A stretch of 64,000 nt of DNA from the NCBI GenBank assembly GCA_016213325.1, contig JACRAY010000005.1, forward strand, positions 124,001-188,000. The letters run 5' to 3'. The stretch comes from Burkholderiales bacterium (GTDB lineage: Bacteria > Pseudomonadota > Gammaproteobacteria > Burkholderiales > Burkholderiaceae_C). The position numbers and the translations under genes are program-made. How positions within the stretch are numbered: position 1 is the first letter of the stretch; every line of letters starts with the position of its first letter. Below the pieces are notes generated by a model. The model did not search any database and was not told where the DNA came from. It worked only from the letters and a program-made list of their open reading frames with translations. Below, piece by piece: positions 1-7,551 of this stretch.

Positions 1-594
1 CACGGCGCGGGAGATGGGCACGTGGTCCCAGCCCGGGCGGCCGAACGGCGCCGTCTCGCCGGTGTCGAGGTTGGTCGCCACCAGCGTCAGGCGCGTCTTC
101 AGCTCGCGGAAGTCGTTGGTCCGGCCGTTGCGCGTGAAGACGCGCGCCAGGCGGCGGTGCACCTGCTCGTTGGAGAAGATGCCCGTGGGCAGCCCGGAGC
201 CCAGGCGTTCAGCCGAATAGGTGAGCGGCTTGCGGCCGAAGGTGCCGCTCCACAGCGCCGACAGCACCAAGCCCGGCAGCATGATGGCGCGCCGGGCGAA
301 CTCGCCATAGGCCGGGTCCATCAGCCATGCCGGGTCGAAGATTTCGGCGTCGGTGCGGCTGTCGCTTTCGATGAAGGCAGCGCACAGCTCGCGCGGCGAC
401 ATGCCGTTGGCCAGCGCGGCCGCGATGAAGGCGCCTGCCGAAACGCCCACGTAGTGGTGCAGCTGCCGGAAGTCGATGCCTTCGAGGCTTTCCTCCAGGG
501 CGCACAGCGCGCCGATCTCGTAGATGGCCCCCAAGGGACCCCCGCCGGCCAGCGCCAGCGCGATCCGGGGGGCCGTGGTCTTTCTCCTGCTCAT
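1..594 (-). CDS. Patatin-like phospholipase family protein (C-terminus beyond window)
   Basis: The first 198 codons of a patatin-fold lipid acyl hydrolase are visible. Near the N-terminus is the glycine-rich oxyanion motif (AGGGPLGAIYE), followed by the nucleophile elbow GVSAG (GxSxG) at about residues 49-53. The catalytic Asp lies outside the window. There is no signal peptide, so the protein is probably cytoplasmic. It is transcribed in the same direction as the phasin gene upstream, 70 bp away across a perfect hairpin. Beside a phasin and a fatty acyl-CoA reductase it may act on storage or membrane lipid; that role is inferred from context. The start is the ATG at 594. Confidence 0.85.
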   Translation of the reverse strand, partial: MSRRKTTAPRIALALAGGGPLGAIYEIGALCALEESLEGIDFRQLHHYVGVSAGAFIAAALANGMSPRELCAAFIESDSRTDAEIFDPAWLMDPAYGEFARRAIMLPGLVLSALWSGTFGRKPLTYSAERLGSGLPTGIFSNEQVHRRLARVFTRNGRTNDFRELKTRLTLVATNLDTGETAPFGRPGWDHVPISRAV

Positions 595-621
595 GGTCAG
601 GCAGTGTAGGTGGCACGATGG

Positions 622-652
622 GGCTTCCTTGTTGCGACGCAACAAGGAAGCC
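622..652. repeat. Perfect 15-bp inverted repeat between phasin and patatin genes
   Basis: Arms 622-636 and 638-652 are exact reverse complements around a single central base, so the real loop takes a few arm bases. The hairpin sits just after the phasin stop codon in the direction of transcription. There is no T-run on either side, so it is more likely an mRNA 3'-end stabiliser or attenuator than a classical intrinsic terminator. Confidence 0.6.
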
Positions 653-664
653 GTGCAAAGGCGC

Positions 665-1165
665 TCAGGCTGCCGGTTTCTTGGCCGGTACGCGCTTGCG
701 CGGCGGCTTCGCGACGGTGCTGCCGGTGGCGGCGGCCTGCTTGGCGTTGAGCTTCTGCACGCTGCGATTGAGTTCGTCGATGCGCGCCACCAGCACGTCG
801 ATGTCCTTGGACGTCGGCACGCCCAGCTTGTTGAGAGCGCGCGACACGCGTTCTTCGAAGATGTCCTCGAGCTTGCCCCACTGGCCGGAAGCCTTGGACG
901 ACAGGTCGGTGGCCATGCTGGCCATGCGGTTGGTGGCCTCGGAGATCTTCTCTTCGGCGGCGGCCTGCGTCTTGCGCTGGATGGCCGTGCCTTCCTTCAC
1001 GAGGGCTTCGAACACCTTGCCGCCTTCTTCCTGCGCCTTGGCAAACGCGCCCAGGCCGGCCAGCCAGATCTGCTGGGCCGAGTCCTTGACGGTGGCGGAG
1101 AGCTGGGGGCCGCCCTTCTTCGCGCCGGACGCGGGGGACGAGGACTTCTGCAACTTCTTGACCAT
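665..1165 (-). CDS. Phasin family protein (PHA granule-associated)
   Basis: The 166-aa product has the PhaF/PhaI-type phasin pattern. A short polar N-terminus is followed by an amphipathic helix (IWLAGLGAFAKAQEEGGKVFEALVKEG), a long alpha-helical region with heptad character, and a Lys/Pro/Ala-rich basic tail (PPRKRVPAKKPAA) of the kind that contacts DNA in PhaF-like proteins. Phasins coat polyhydroxyalkanoate granules. The start chosen is the ATG at 1165 because a good ribosome site (CAGGAGAA) lies 5 nt upstream; an in-frame start further upstream lacks one. The gene is divergent from the acyl-CoA reductase, with a 183-bp shared promoter region in which I see no clear motif. Confidence 0.88.
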   Translation of the reverse strand: MVKKLQKSSSPASGAKKGGPQLSATVKDSAQQIWLAGLGAFAKAQEEGGKVFEALVKEGTAIQRKTQAAAEEKISEATNRMASMATDLSSKASGQWGKLEDIFEERVSRALNKLGVPTSKDIDVLVARIDELNRSVQKLNAKQAAATGSTVAKPPRKRVPAKKPAA

Positions 1166-1348
1166 GCGGTTCTCCTGTTTTCGGTTTCGCACAACCACTC
1201 TAGTACGTGAAACGCGCGTCGTTTAGGTGCATGCTCCTAATCGGCCCGGGCTTGCGCTCTACGGCCGCGCGGGTTAATGCTGAATCATCGCGCCTACCCA
1301 TTTGCAAGAATCGGCGCAGACAAACGCCAACAACACTGGAGGCTCCCC

Positions 1349-3334
1349 ATGCACTACTTCGTCACCGGCGCGACCGGCTTCATCGGCAAGCGCCTGGTCA
1401 GGAAACTTCTCGAGCGCAAGGGGGCGGTGGTCCACTTCCTGCTGCGCAAGGAGAGCGAAGGCAAGGTGGCGGAGCTGCGCGAGTACTGGGGCGCTGCCGC
1501 GAACAAGGCGATTCCGGTGTACGGCGACCTCACGGCCAAGAAGCTGGGCGTGTCCAGCGAGGACATCAGGAAGCTCAAGGGGCAGGTCAAGCACTTCTAC
1601 CACCTGGCCGCGGTGTACGACCTGTCGGCGGACGAGGAAAGCCAGATCGCCGTCAACATCGAGGGCACCCGCAACACGGTCGAATTCGCCCGCGCGGTCG
1701 ACACCGAGCATTTCCACCACGTGTCGTCCATCGCGGCGGCGGGCCTGTACGAAGGCGTGTTCCGCGAGGACATGTTCGACGAGGCCGAGAACTACGAGCA
1801 CCCGTACTTCGCCACCAAGCACGAGAGCGAGAAGATCGTGCGCAAGGAGTTCAAGGGCGCCTGGACGGTGTACCGCCCCGCCATGGTGGTGGGCGACAGC
1901 CGCACCGGCGAGATGGACAAGGTCGACGGGCCCTACTACTTCTTCAAGGTCATCCAGCGCATGCGGCAGATCCTGCCGCCGTGGATGCCGGGCGTTGGCC
2001 TGGAGGGCGGGCGCGTCAACATCGTGCCGGTCGACTACATCGTCGACGCGCTCGACTACATCAGCCACAAGGGCGGCATCGAGAAGAAGTGCTACCACCT
2101 GGTCGACCCGGTGGGTTACCGGGTGGGCGACGTGCTGGACATCTTCACGCGCGCAGCCCATGCGCCGCGCATGAACCTGTTCATCAACGCCGCGCTGCTG
2201 GGTTTCATCCCCAAGGGCGTGAAGAAGAGCCTGATGGCGGTGGCACCGATCCGGCGCATCCGCAACGCGGTGATGAAGGACCTGGGGCTGCCGGAAGACA
2301 TCCTCGCCTTCGTCAACTACCCGACGCGCTTCGACAGCCGCGAGGCACAGGCGATGCTCAAGGGCTCGGGCATCGAGGTGCCCAACCTGAAGGACTACGC
2401 GTGGCGCCTGTGGGACTACTGGGAGCGCCACCTCGACCCCGACCTGCACATCGACCGGTCCCTGAAGGGCACGGTGCGCGGCAAGGTGGTGCTGGTCACC
2501 GGCGGCTCGTCGGGCATCGGCCTGGCGGCGGCACACAAGTTCGCCGAAGCCGGCGCCATCACCATCATCTGCGGGCGCGACCAGGACAAGCTGGACGAAG
2601 CGTGCAAGGAAGCCAGGGCCAAGGGGTACGAGTTCATCGCCTACCCGGCCGACATCGCCGACATGGCCGATGCCGACCGGTTCGTGAAGGTGCTCATCGA
2701 CAACCATGGCGGCGTCGACTTCCTGGTCAACAACGCGGGCCGTTCGATCCGCCGGGCGATCGAGGCCAGCTACGACCGCTTCCACGACTTCGAGCGCACC
2801 ATGCAGCTCAACTACTTCGGCTGCCTGCGCGTGACCATGGGCCTGCTGCCCGGCATGGTGGCCAAGCGCAAGGGGCACGTCGTCAACATCAGCTCCATCG
2901 GCGTGCTGACCAACGCGCCGCGCTTCTCGGCCTACGTGGCGTCGAAGGCTGCGCTGGACGCGTGGACGCGCTGCGCGTCCAGCGAGTTCCAGGACCAGGG
3001 CATCACCTTCACCACCATCAACATGCCGCTGGTGCGCACCCCGATGATCGCGCCCACCAAGATCTACCAGAACGTGCCGACGCTTTCGCCCGAGGAGGCG
3101 GCCGACATGATCGCCGACGCCTGCATCACCAAGCCGGTGCGCATCGCCACGCGCCTGGGCATCACCGGCCAGGTGCTGCACGCGCTGGTGCCGCGCATCG
3201 CGCAGATCGTCATGAACACGAGCTTCCGCATGTTCCCCGACTCGTCGGCCGCCAAGGGCGACAAGTCAGCCAAGCCCACGCTGTCGCCGGAGGCGATTGC
3301 GATGCAGCAGATGATGCGGGGGATTCACTTCTGA
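1349..3334 (+). CDS. Bifunctional long-chain fatty acyl-CoA reductase (two SDR domains)
   Basis: The 661-aa protein has two Rossmann reductase domains. The N-terminal extended-SDR domain carries TGATGFIG (residues 6-13), SS at 126-127 and the catalytic pair Y153/K157. The C-terminal classical-SDR domain carries TGGSSGIG (384-391), NNAG (461-464), S515/516 and Y529/K533. Length, domain order and many sequence stretches match, from memory, the 661-aa Marinobacter reductase Maqu_2507, which reduces fatty acyl-CoA through the aldehyde to the fatty alcohol with NADPH. The product would feed wax-ester synthesis, but no wax synthase is in the window. The start is the ATG at 1349, with GGAGG 6 nt upstream. 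A generic SDR annotation would also be correct but less specific. Confidence 0.88.
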   Translation: MHYFVTGATGFIGKRLVRKLLERKGAVVHFLLRKESEGKVAELREYWGAAANKAIPVYGDLTAKKLGVSSEDIRKLKGQVKHFYHLAAVYDLSADEESQIAVNIEGTRNTVEFARAVDTEHFHHVSSIAAAGLYEGVFREDMFDEAENYEHPYFATKHESEKIVRKEFKGAWTVYRPAMVVGDSRTGEMDKVDGPYYFFKVIQRMRQILPPWMPGVGLEGGRVNIVPVDYIVDALDYISHKGGIEKKCYHLVDPVGYRVGDVLDIFTRAAHAPRMNLFINAALLGFIPKGVKKSLMAVAPIRRIRNAVMKDLGLPEDILAFVNYPTRFDSREAQAMLKGSGIEVPNLKDYAWRLWDYWERHLDPDLHIDRSLKGTVRGKVVLVTGGSSGIGLAAAHKFAEAGAITIICGRDQDKLDEACKEARAKGYEFIAYPADIADMADADRFVKVLIDNHGGVDFLVNNAGRSIRRAIEASYDRFHDFERTMQLNYFGCLRVTMGLLPGMVAKRKGHVVNISSIGVLTNAPRFSAYVASKAALDAWTRCASSEFQDQGITFTTINMPLVRTPMIAPTKIYQNVPTLSPEEAADMIADACITKPVRIATRLGITGQVLHALVPRIAQIVMNTSFRMFPDSSAAKGDKSAKPTLSPEAIAMQQMMRGIHF

Positions 3335-3377
3335 TTTGGCACGGGTCGCTGCCCACCATTCAACTCATTCCGGCCAC

Positions 3378-3399
3378 GTAGGCTGGGGTGCAACCCCAG
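3378..3399. repeat. REP-like palindromic repeat, copy A
   Basis: The 22-bp sequence contains a perfect palindrome, CTGGGGT-GCA-ACCCCAG. The identical 22 bp recurs at 47391-47412. It lies between the reductase gene and an AbrB-type gene. Short extragenic palindromes of this kind are usually dispersed through a genome. Confidence 0.7.
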
Positions 3400-3443
3400 A
3401 TGCTTCACTTGCAGGAATACAGACATTCTGCAATCGTAAGCAC

Positions 3444-3680
3444 GTGGAAGCCACCGTCATGATCAACAGCCGAGGCGAGATCACCCTGCCGGCCAAGTTG
3501 CGCAGGCAGCTCGGCCTAAAGGCGGAGGACCGGCTCATCGCCGAAACAACCCCGGAAGGGCTGTTGCTTAGGCCCGCGTGTACCTGGGCAGTAGAGCTGT
3601 ATACGCCCAAGCGCGAACGCGAGTTCGATGAGGCCGAGGCGAAGCTGGAGAAAGCCCTGCGCAAGCGGCGCCTGCGATAG
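3444..3680 (+). CDS. AbrB/MazE/SpoVT-type DNA-binding protein (orphan antitoxin-like)
   Basis: The small protein (78 aa from GTG 3444, or 73 aa from ATG 3459) contains the swapped-hairpin AbrB motif, SRGEITLPAKLRRQLGLKAEDRL. A charged, helical C-terminus (FDEAEAKLEKALRKRRLR) normally binds a toxin partner. I prefer GTG 3444 because it restores the first beta strand (VEATVMI), but ATG 3459 has a better-spaced GGAAG, so the start is uncertain. No toxin gene follows; the next gene is on the opposite strand. It may be an orphan antitoxin or a stand-alone regulator. Confidence 0.75.
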   Translation: MEATVMINSRGEITLPAKLRRQLGLKAEDRLIAETTPEGLLLRPACTWAVELYTPKREREFDEAEAKLEKALRKRRLR

Positions 3681-3720
3681 CAGCCCCGGCGATCACTGCC
3701 CTCCCTGAACGGGTCGGGCT

Positions 3721-4542
3721 TCACTCCAGCGCGAACCGGATCCACGCCGCAGTGCCAGCCGCCGTGCGCCCCAGCCCCACGAACCCCGGTGCGGATGGCG
3801 AGCCCTGCCGCCAGCCCAACCCGTTGTAGCCTCCCGCCTGCAAGCCGATGTCGTCGCACAGCCCGCCGGCCAGCGTGAGCTGGAACTGGTAGATGTTCTT
3901 CGACGCATCCGCCACTTCGAAGAAGCCCGAGATCGAGCAGCCGAAGGCGAGGTTGCCCGCAATGTGGCCCAGCCCGTCGATCACGTAGTCCTTGCCGCCG
4001 GGCCCGCTGTAGTGGCCCGCAATGCGCGAGAACGACGCGCCTGAATCCGTGACCTGCGCGTGATACAGCAATGACAGCGTGGCGTCCAGCGGTGGCACCG
4101 GCGTCGACTGGATGGCTGCCGTGAGGCTGGTGCCGGTGGCGTAGGTGCCCGTGATGTCGGCTTGGCCATGCACCTGCGTGTTGGAGCCGGCGATCGAGCC
4201 CGTGCCGCGGGTGAACATCACGCCCTGCGACGACCACGTGGACGCATTCGTGAAGGCGTTGCCGGACACCACCTCGAACCTGGCAGAGGGACCGCCGATG
4301 ACCGTGGAATCGTCGTTGTAGCCGATGTAGCGGCCCGACGCGTCGACGATGAAGATGGCATTGGGCGTGGTGGTGGTGCTGGCCTGTCCTTCGATGCGCC
4401 CGAAGTACACGCCCGCCAGGTGCGCCAGCGTGCCCCCGTCGGGCGTGATGCCCCCGCTGCCGCCGCCGCCGCAGGCGGCGAGCAGGCTCGCAGCGGCGAG
4501 CGTGATGGCCCAGCCCAGGATCTTGCGCGAGTGGCGATGCAT
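3721..4542 (-). CDS. Putative lipoprotein of unknown function
   Basis: The 273-aa protein begins with a lipoprotein signal peptide, with basic residues, a hydrophobic stretch and the lipobox LAAC near residue 24, followed by a Gly/Ser-rich linker (GGGGSGG). The rest is rich in Gly, Ser, Thr and aromatic residues and looks beta-structured. Two short patterns resemble each other (AGVYFGRIEG near residue 40; AGHYSGPGGKDYVIDG near 165), suggesting an internally duplicated fold. Four or fewer cysteines follow the lipidated one. I do not recognise the family. The start is the ATG at 4542. It is transcribed away from the toxin-antitoxin pair. Confidence 0.7.
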   Translation of the reverse strand: MHRHSRKILGWAITLAAASLLAACGGGGSGGITPDGGTLAHLAGVYFGRIEGQASTTTTPNAIFIVDASGRYIGYNDDSTVIGGPSARFEVVSGNAFTNASTWSSQGVMFTRGTGSIAGSNTQVHGQADITGTYATGTSLTAAIQSTPVPPLDATLSLLYHAQVTDSGASFSRIAGHYSGPGGKDYVIDGLGHIAGNLAFGCSISGFFEVADASKNIYQFQLTLAGGLCDDIGLQAGGYNGLGWRQGSPSAPGFVGLGRTAAGTAAWIRFALE

Positions 4543-4625
4543 GGCTTCCCCGTCATTTTGGGACACAACTCGATCATAGCGTCGGGCATGGGTGGGTCGC
4601 GGCGAACCCGGCGCCTGGCTGTGCA

Positions 4626-4646
4626 TTACAATATCCTGAAATGTAA
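4626..4646 (+). promoter_or_regulatory. Candidate operator/promoter of the AbrB-PIN pair
   Basis: The inverted repeat TTACA-N11-TGTAA ends 10 nt before the antitoxin start, overlapping the AAGGAAAGG ribosome site. The region is locally AT-rich. Antitoxins of this class usually autorepress through such palindromes. No experimental support is implied. Confidence 0.4.
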
Positions 4647-4656
4647 GGAAAGGACC

Positions 4657-4878
4657 ATGGCCGAATCCACCATCACCGCCAAGGGGCAGACGACCGTGCC
4701 GGCGGACATCCGTGCGCTCGTGCACGCCGAGGCCGGCACACGCCTGGTCTGGTCCGTGATGCCCGACGGCACCATCATCGTCCGCGCCAAGAGCAAGTCG
4801 ATTTTCGACATGGCGGGCATGCTGAAGCCCCCGAAAGGCAAGCGCGTCGCCGTCGACAAGATGAATCCCTGGCGCTGA
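4657..4878 (+). CDS. AbrB-type antitoxin of a type II toxin-antitoxin pair
   Basis: The 73-aa protein has the AbrB swapped-hairpin signature near its N-terminus (STITAKGQTTVPADIRALVHAEAG). The C-terminus is short and basic (KPPKGKRVAVDKMNPWR) and is likely to wrap the toxin. A strong ribosome site (AAGGAAAGG) precedes the ATG at 4657. The stop overlaps the start of the PIN toxin gene in TGATG, so the two are translationally coupled, as expected for VapBC-type modules. The antitoxin would bind the palindrome just upstream. Confidence 0.88.
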   Translation: MAESTITAKGQTTVPADIRALVHAEAGTRLVWSVMPDGTIIVRAKSKSIFDMAGMLKPPKGKRVAVDKMNPWR

Positions 4879-5279
4879 TGCCCGCGCTCGACACCAACGC
4901 CCTGGTCCGCTACCTCGTCCAGGATGACGCAGCGCAACTCGCCGCGGCCAGGCGGCTGATTCGAGCATGCGTCAGCGGCGGCCGGACTCTCTTTGTGCCC
5001 GTGACCGTCACCCTCGAGCTCGAGTGGGTGCTGCGCGCCAGCTTCGAGTACACCAAGGACGAGGTGATGCAAACGCTGGCCAGCCTGTTCTCGGCTGCGG
5101 AATTGACGTTCGAGTCCGAGCGTGCGCTGGAAGTCGCCTTGCAGTTGTACCGGGAGGGTTCCGCCGACTTTGCCGACTGCCTGCATGTTGCCCTGGCGGC
5201 GCAGGCCGGCGAGTTGCCGCTTTGGACGTTCGACCGGCGCGCCGCGAGGGTCAATGGGGCCCGAGCGATAGGCCAATGA
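4878..5279 (+). CDS. vapC: PIN-domain ribonuclease toxin (VapC-like)
   Basis: The 133-aa protein has the PIN-domain layout. An N-terminal acidic site lies in ALDTNALVRYL (D5). A conserved Glu lies in LELEWVLR (about residue 49). Asp residues lie in SADFADCLHVALA (about 97-100), and the final acidic site is in WTFDRRAARV. These acidic residues coordinate the metal for RNA cleavage in VapC toxins. The length is normal for the family and the overlapping upstream AbrB-type antitoxin confirms the module. The gene ends 44 bp before the oppositely oriented methyltransferase gene. Confidence 0.88.
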   Translation: MPALDTNALVRYLVQDDAAQLAAARRLIRACVSGGRTLFVPVTVTLELEWVLRASFEYTKDEVMQTLASLFSAAELTFESERALEVALQLYREGSADFADCLHVALAAQAGELPLWTFDRRAARVNGARAIGQ

Positions 5280-5323
5280 CCCCAGCGGTTTCCACCGCCC
5301 TCCACCGCCGACGGTCGAGCGAC

Positions 5324-6247
5324 TTACGCCTTCGGCTCGTAAGCCAGCCACAGGCTGGAACCGCCGGCTCGGTAGCGACCATGCATCAACGATTCGAGCA
5401 GCGCCGGATTGAAGCGCTCGTGGTAAGCGCTGCCGAACAGCACCCGGGTGCGGGGGTTGTCCTGCAGCCAGGCCAGCACCAGGTACTGCTCGGTCCAATA
5501 GATGTGCAGGTCCGTCAGCCAATGCTTCGGCATGCCCCACGGCAGGAAGATGTCGTGGATGTGGACGTGGATGCGTTTGGTGAGCTTCGGCAGCAGGCGC
5601 AGGTAAATGTGCAGGCAATCGCTGCCTGCCTTCACCGTATGGGTCGAGTCGATGAAGAGAACGTCGCCGTCGTTCAGCAGGGCATCCAGCTCTTCCGCCG
5701 TGAGGTCCTGTGCCTTGTTCTGCCTGAGCGTCACTCCTTCGAGCTGGGGCAGGAAAGGCCGGGGATACGGCTCGATGCAGACGACCTCGCCGTGACCGTT
5801 GCGCTTCAGGGCCTCGGTGGCGACCAGCGTGGAGAACCCGGAGCCAATCTCAACCACGCGCGATGGCTTGAGCATCCGCAGGAAGGCGAAGTACGACATC
5901 GCATCGGAGTAGGAGAATTGGCTGTTCTTCCAGAAGAACCCGTTGGTGCACGTGGCCTCGTCACCCTCGGTGTCGGGCGCGAAGTCCTGTGCATGCGGCA
6001 CCAGCTTTCGCAGCACCGACTGCATGTGCTCGCCCTGAAAAATGCTTTCGTCCAGGTAGGGAGGGGCTTCGGTGCCGTATTCGAACGACTGCTCGATTTC
6101 TTCGATCGACGGGATATTCGCGTAGAAATTGGAAGGTACGACGTTTACACCGTGCTTCTGCAGCTCTTCCCGTTTGGGTCGAGACCACAGCAGGTCCTGC
6201 AGTACCTCAGGCAGGGGCTGGGGGGGGGGTACTTGTCCACGGGGCAT
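5324..6247 (-). CDS. Class I SAM-dependent methyltransferase with a C10 tract near its start
   Basis: The 307-aa protein carries the SAM-binding glycine motif VVEIGSGFSTLV, with the acidic residue in VVCIEPYP and a later LFIDSTH motif. This resembles the Methyltransf_24 family found in polysaccharide clusters. The likely target is a sugar or lipid intermediate made by the neighbouring cluster. The start chosen is the ATG at 6247, 41 bp from the divergent ABC ATPase gene; an ATG at 6325 would overlap that gene. A run of ten C (coding strand) falls about 6 codons after the start, encoding Pro-Pro-Pro, where slippage would shift the frame. Confidence 0.75.
   Translation of the reverse strand: MPRGQVPPPQPLPEVLQDLLWSRPKREELQKHGVNVVPSNFYANIPSIEEIEQSFEYGTEAPPYLDESIFQGEHMQSVLRKLVPHAQDFAPDTEGDEATCTNGFFWKNSQFSYSDAMSYFAFLRMLKPSRVVEIGSGFSTLVATEALKRNGHGEVVCIEPYPRPFLPQLEGVTLRQNKAQDLTAEELDALLNDGDVLFIDSTHTVKAGSDCLHIYLRLLPKLTKRIHVHIHDIFLPWGMPKHWLTDLHIYWTEQYLVLAWLQDNPRTRVLFGSAYHERFNPALLESLMHGRYRAGGSSLWLAYEPKA
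6220..6229. repeat. Homopolymer tract G10/C10 in 5' coding region
   Basis: Ten consecutive G on the plus strand read as C10 in the methyltransferase coding strand, 19 nt after its ATG. Tracts of this length near a start codon are typical slipped-strand phase-variation sites in surface-modification genes. At C10 the frame is open. Confidence 0.8.
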
Positions 6248-6288
6248 TCTATCCACGCCGCCTGAGGCAAAGCTGAGAAAATCGGCCA

Positions 6289-7551
6289 ATGATCGAAGGA
6301 GAGCTGGAACGAACTGCATCTGCACTGGCGGAGGAAAAGCCCCTGGCCATCAGCGTGCAGGGCCTCGGCAAGGCCTACCGCACGCATGCCAGCCCGCTCG
6401 ACCGCCTGAAAGAAGCCCTGCTGCGCCGCCCGCCCACCGGCGACCCGTTCTGGGCGCTGCGCGACGTGAGCTTCGAGGTCCAGCGCGGCGAGGCGCTGGG
6501 CGTGATCGGCCGCAACGGCGCGGGCAAGTCGACCCTGCTGCAACTGCTGTGCGGCACGCTGGCGCCCACCGAAGGCTCTGCGCAAGTGCACGGCCGCATC
6601 GCTGCGCTGCTGGAACTGGGCGCGGGCTTCAACCCCAACTTCACCGGCCGCGACAACGTCCTGCTCAATGGCCCCTTGCTCGGCCTGACGCGCGAACAAC
6701 TGCAGGAGCGCATGGAGGCCATCATCGCCTTCTCCGGCATCGGCGACTTCATCGACCAGCCGGTGAAGACTTATTCCAGCGGCATGTTCGTGCGGCTCGC
6801 GTTCTCGCTGGCCACCAGCGTCGAGCCCGACGTTCTGGTGGTCGACGAGGCGCTGTCGGTGGGCGACGGCGAATTCGCGCGCAAGTCGTTCGACCGCATC
6901 CTGGCCATGAAAGAGCGTGGCGTCACCATCCTGTTCTGCTCGCACGTGCTGTACCAGGTCGAGGCGTTCTGCAACCGCGTGATCTGGCTGCATGGCGGGC
7001 GCCTGCAGGCCATCGGTGAGCCGCACGTGGTGATGCGCCAGTACGACCTGTACCTGGCCGACCAGGTGCAGCAGCCGGCAGCGGCCGAGGAGTCCCGGGA
7101 ACTGCTCACCACCACGCCGGGCCACGCGCGCATCCGCAAGGTGCACGTGGGCGCCGACGGCCAGTTGGGCCAGCGCCTGACCATCCGCCCGGGTGAATCC
7201 ACGCTGCGCATCGACATCGAATTCGACTCCGACCCGTCGCTGCCGCCGCCGCTGGCGGGGGTCACCATCGACCTGCCCGGCGGCATGGCGCTCACCTGCG
7301 CCGTGGCACGCGCCGACGTCGACGTGCAGCGCGACGCGCGCGGCAGCGGCAGCGTGACGGTGGAGTTCCCGCGGCTGGCGCTGCGCAAGGGGCACTACAC
7401 GGTCGGCGCCTACCTCGGCCACGAGACCGGCATCCACATCTACGACACCGCGCTGGCCGTGGCCACGCTGTATGTCGACGACCGGCTGCCCGAACCCGGC
7501 TATGTGACGCTGCCGCACCGCTGGACCAGCCGCGGCGGCCCCGGCCGGTGA
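6289..7551 (+). CDS. wzt: Polysaccharide ABC exporter ATP-binding protein (Wzt-like)
   Basis: The 420-aa ATPase has Walker A GRNGAGKST (residues 74-82), the degenerate signature YSSGMFVRLAF (about 160) and Walker B VLVVDEAL (about 185). These are typical of the KpsT/Wzt subfamily, which uses SSGM instead of LSGGQ. After about residue 265 there is a beta-rich extension that in Wzt recognises the terminal modification of the O-polysaccharide. It would energise export of a finished glycan across the inner membrane. The matching permease is the convergent gene at 10742-11554, not adjacent as is usual. Its stop overlaps the next gene by 4 nt. Confidence 0.88.
   Translation: MIEGELERTASALAEEKPLAISVQGLGKAYRTHASPLDRLKEALLRRPPTGDPFWALRDVSFEVQRGEALGVIGRNGAGKSTLLQLLCGTLAPTEGSAQVHGRIAALLELGAGFNPNFTGRDNVLLNGPLLGLTREQLQERMEAIIAFSGIGDFIDQPVKTYSSGMFVRLAFSLATSVEPDVLVVDEALSVGDGEFARKSFDRILAMKERGVTILFCSHVLYQVEAFCNRVIWLHGGRLQAIGEPHVVMRQYDLYLADQVQQPAAAEESRELLTTTPGHARIRKVHVGADGQLGQRLTIRPGESTLRIDIEFDSDPSLPPPLAGVTIDLPGGMALTCAVARADVDVQRDARGSGSVTVEFPRLALRKGHYTVGAYLGHETGIHIYDTALAVATLYVDDRLPEPGYVTLPHRWTSRGGPGR

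Noticed and set aside
622..652. Hairpin as a Rho-independent terminator
   Set aside because: The stem is perfect but no T-run follows on either strand, so it is listed only as an inverted repeat.
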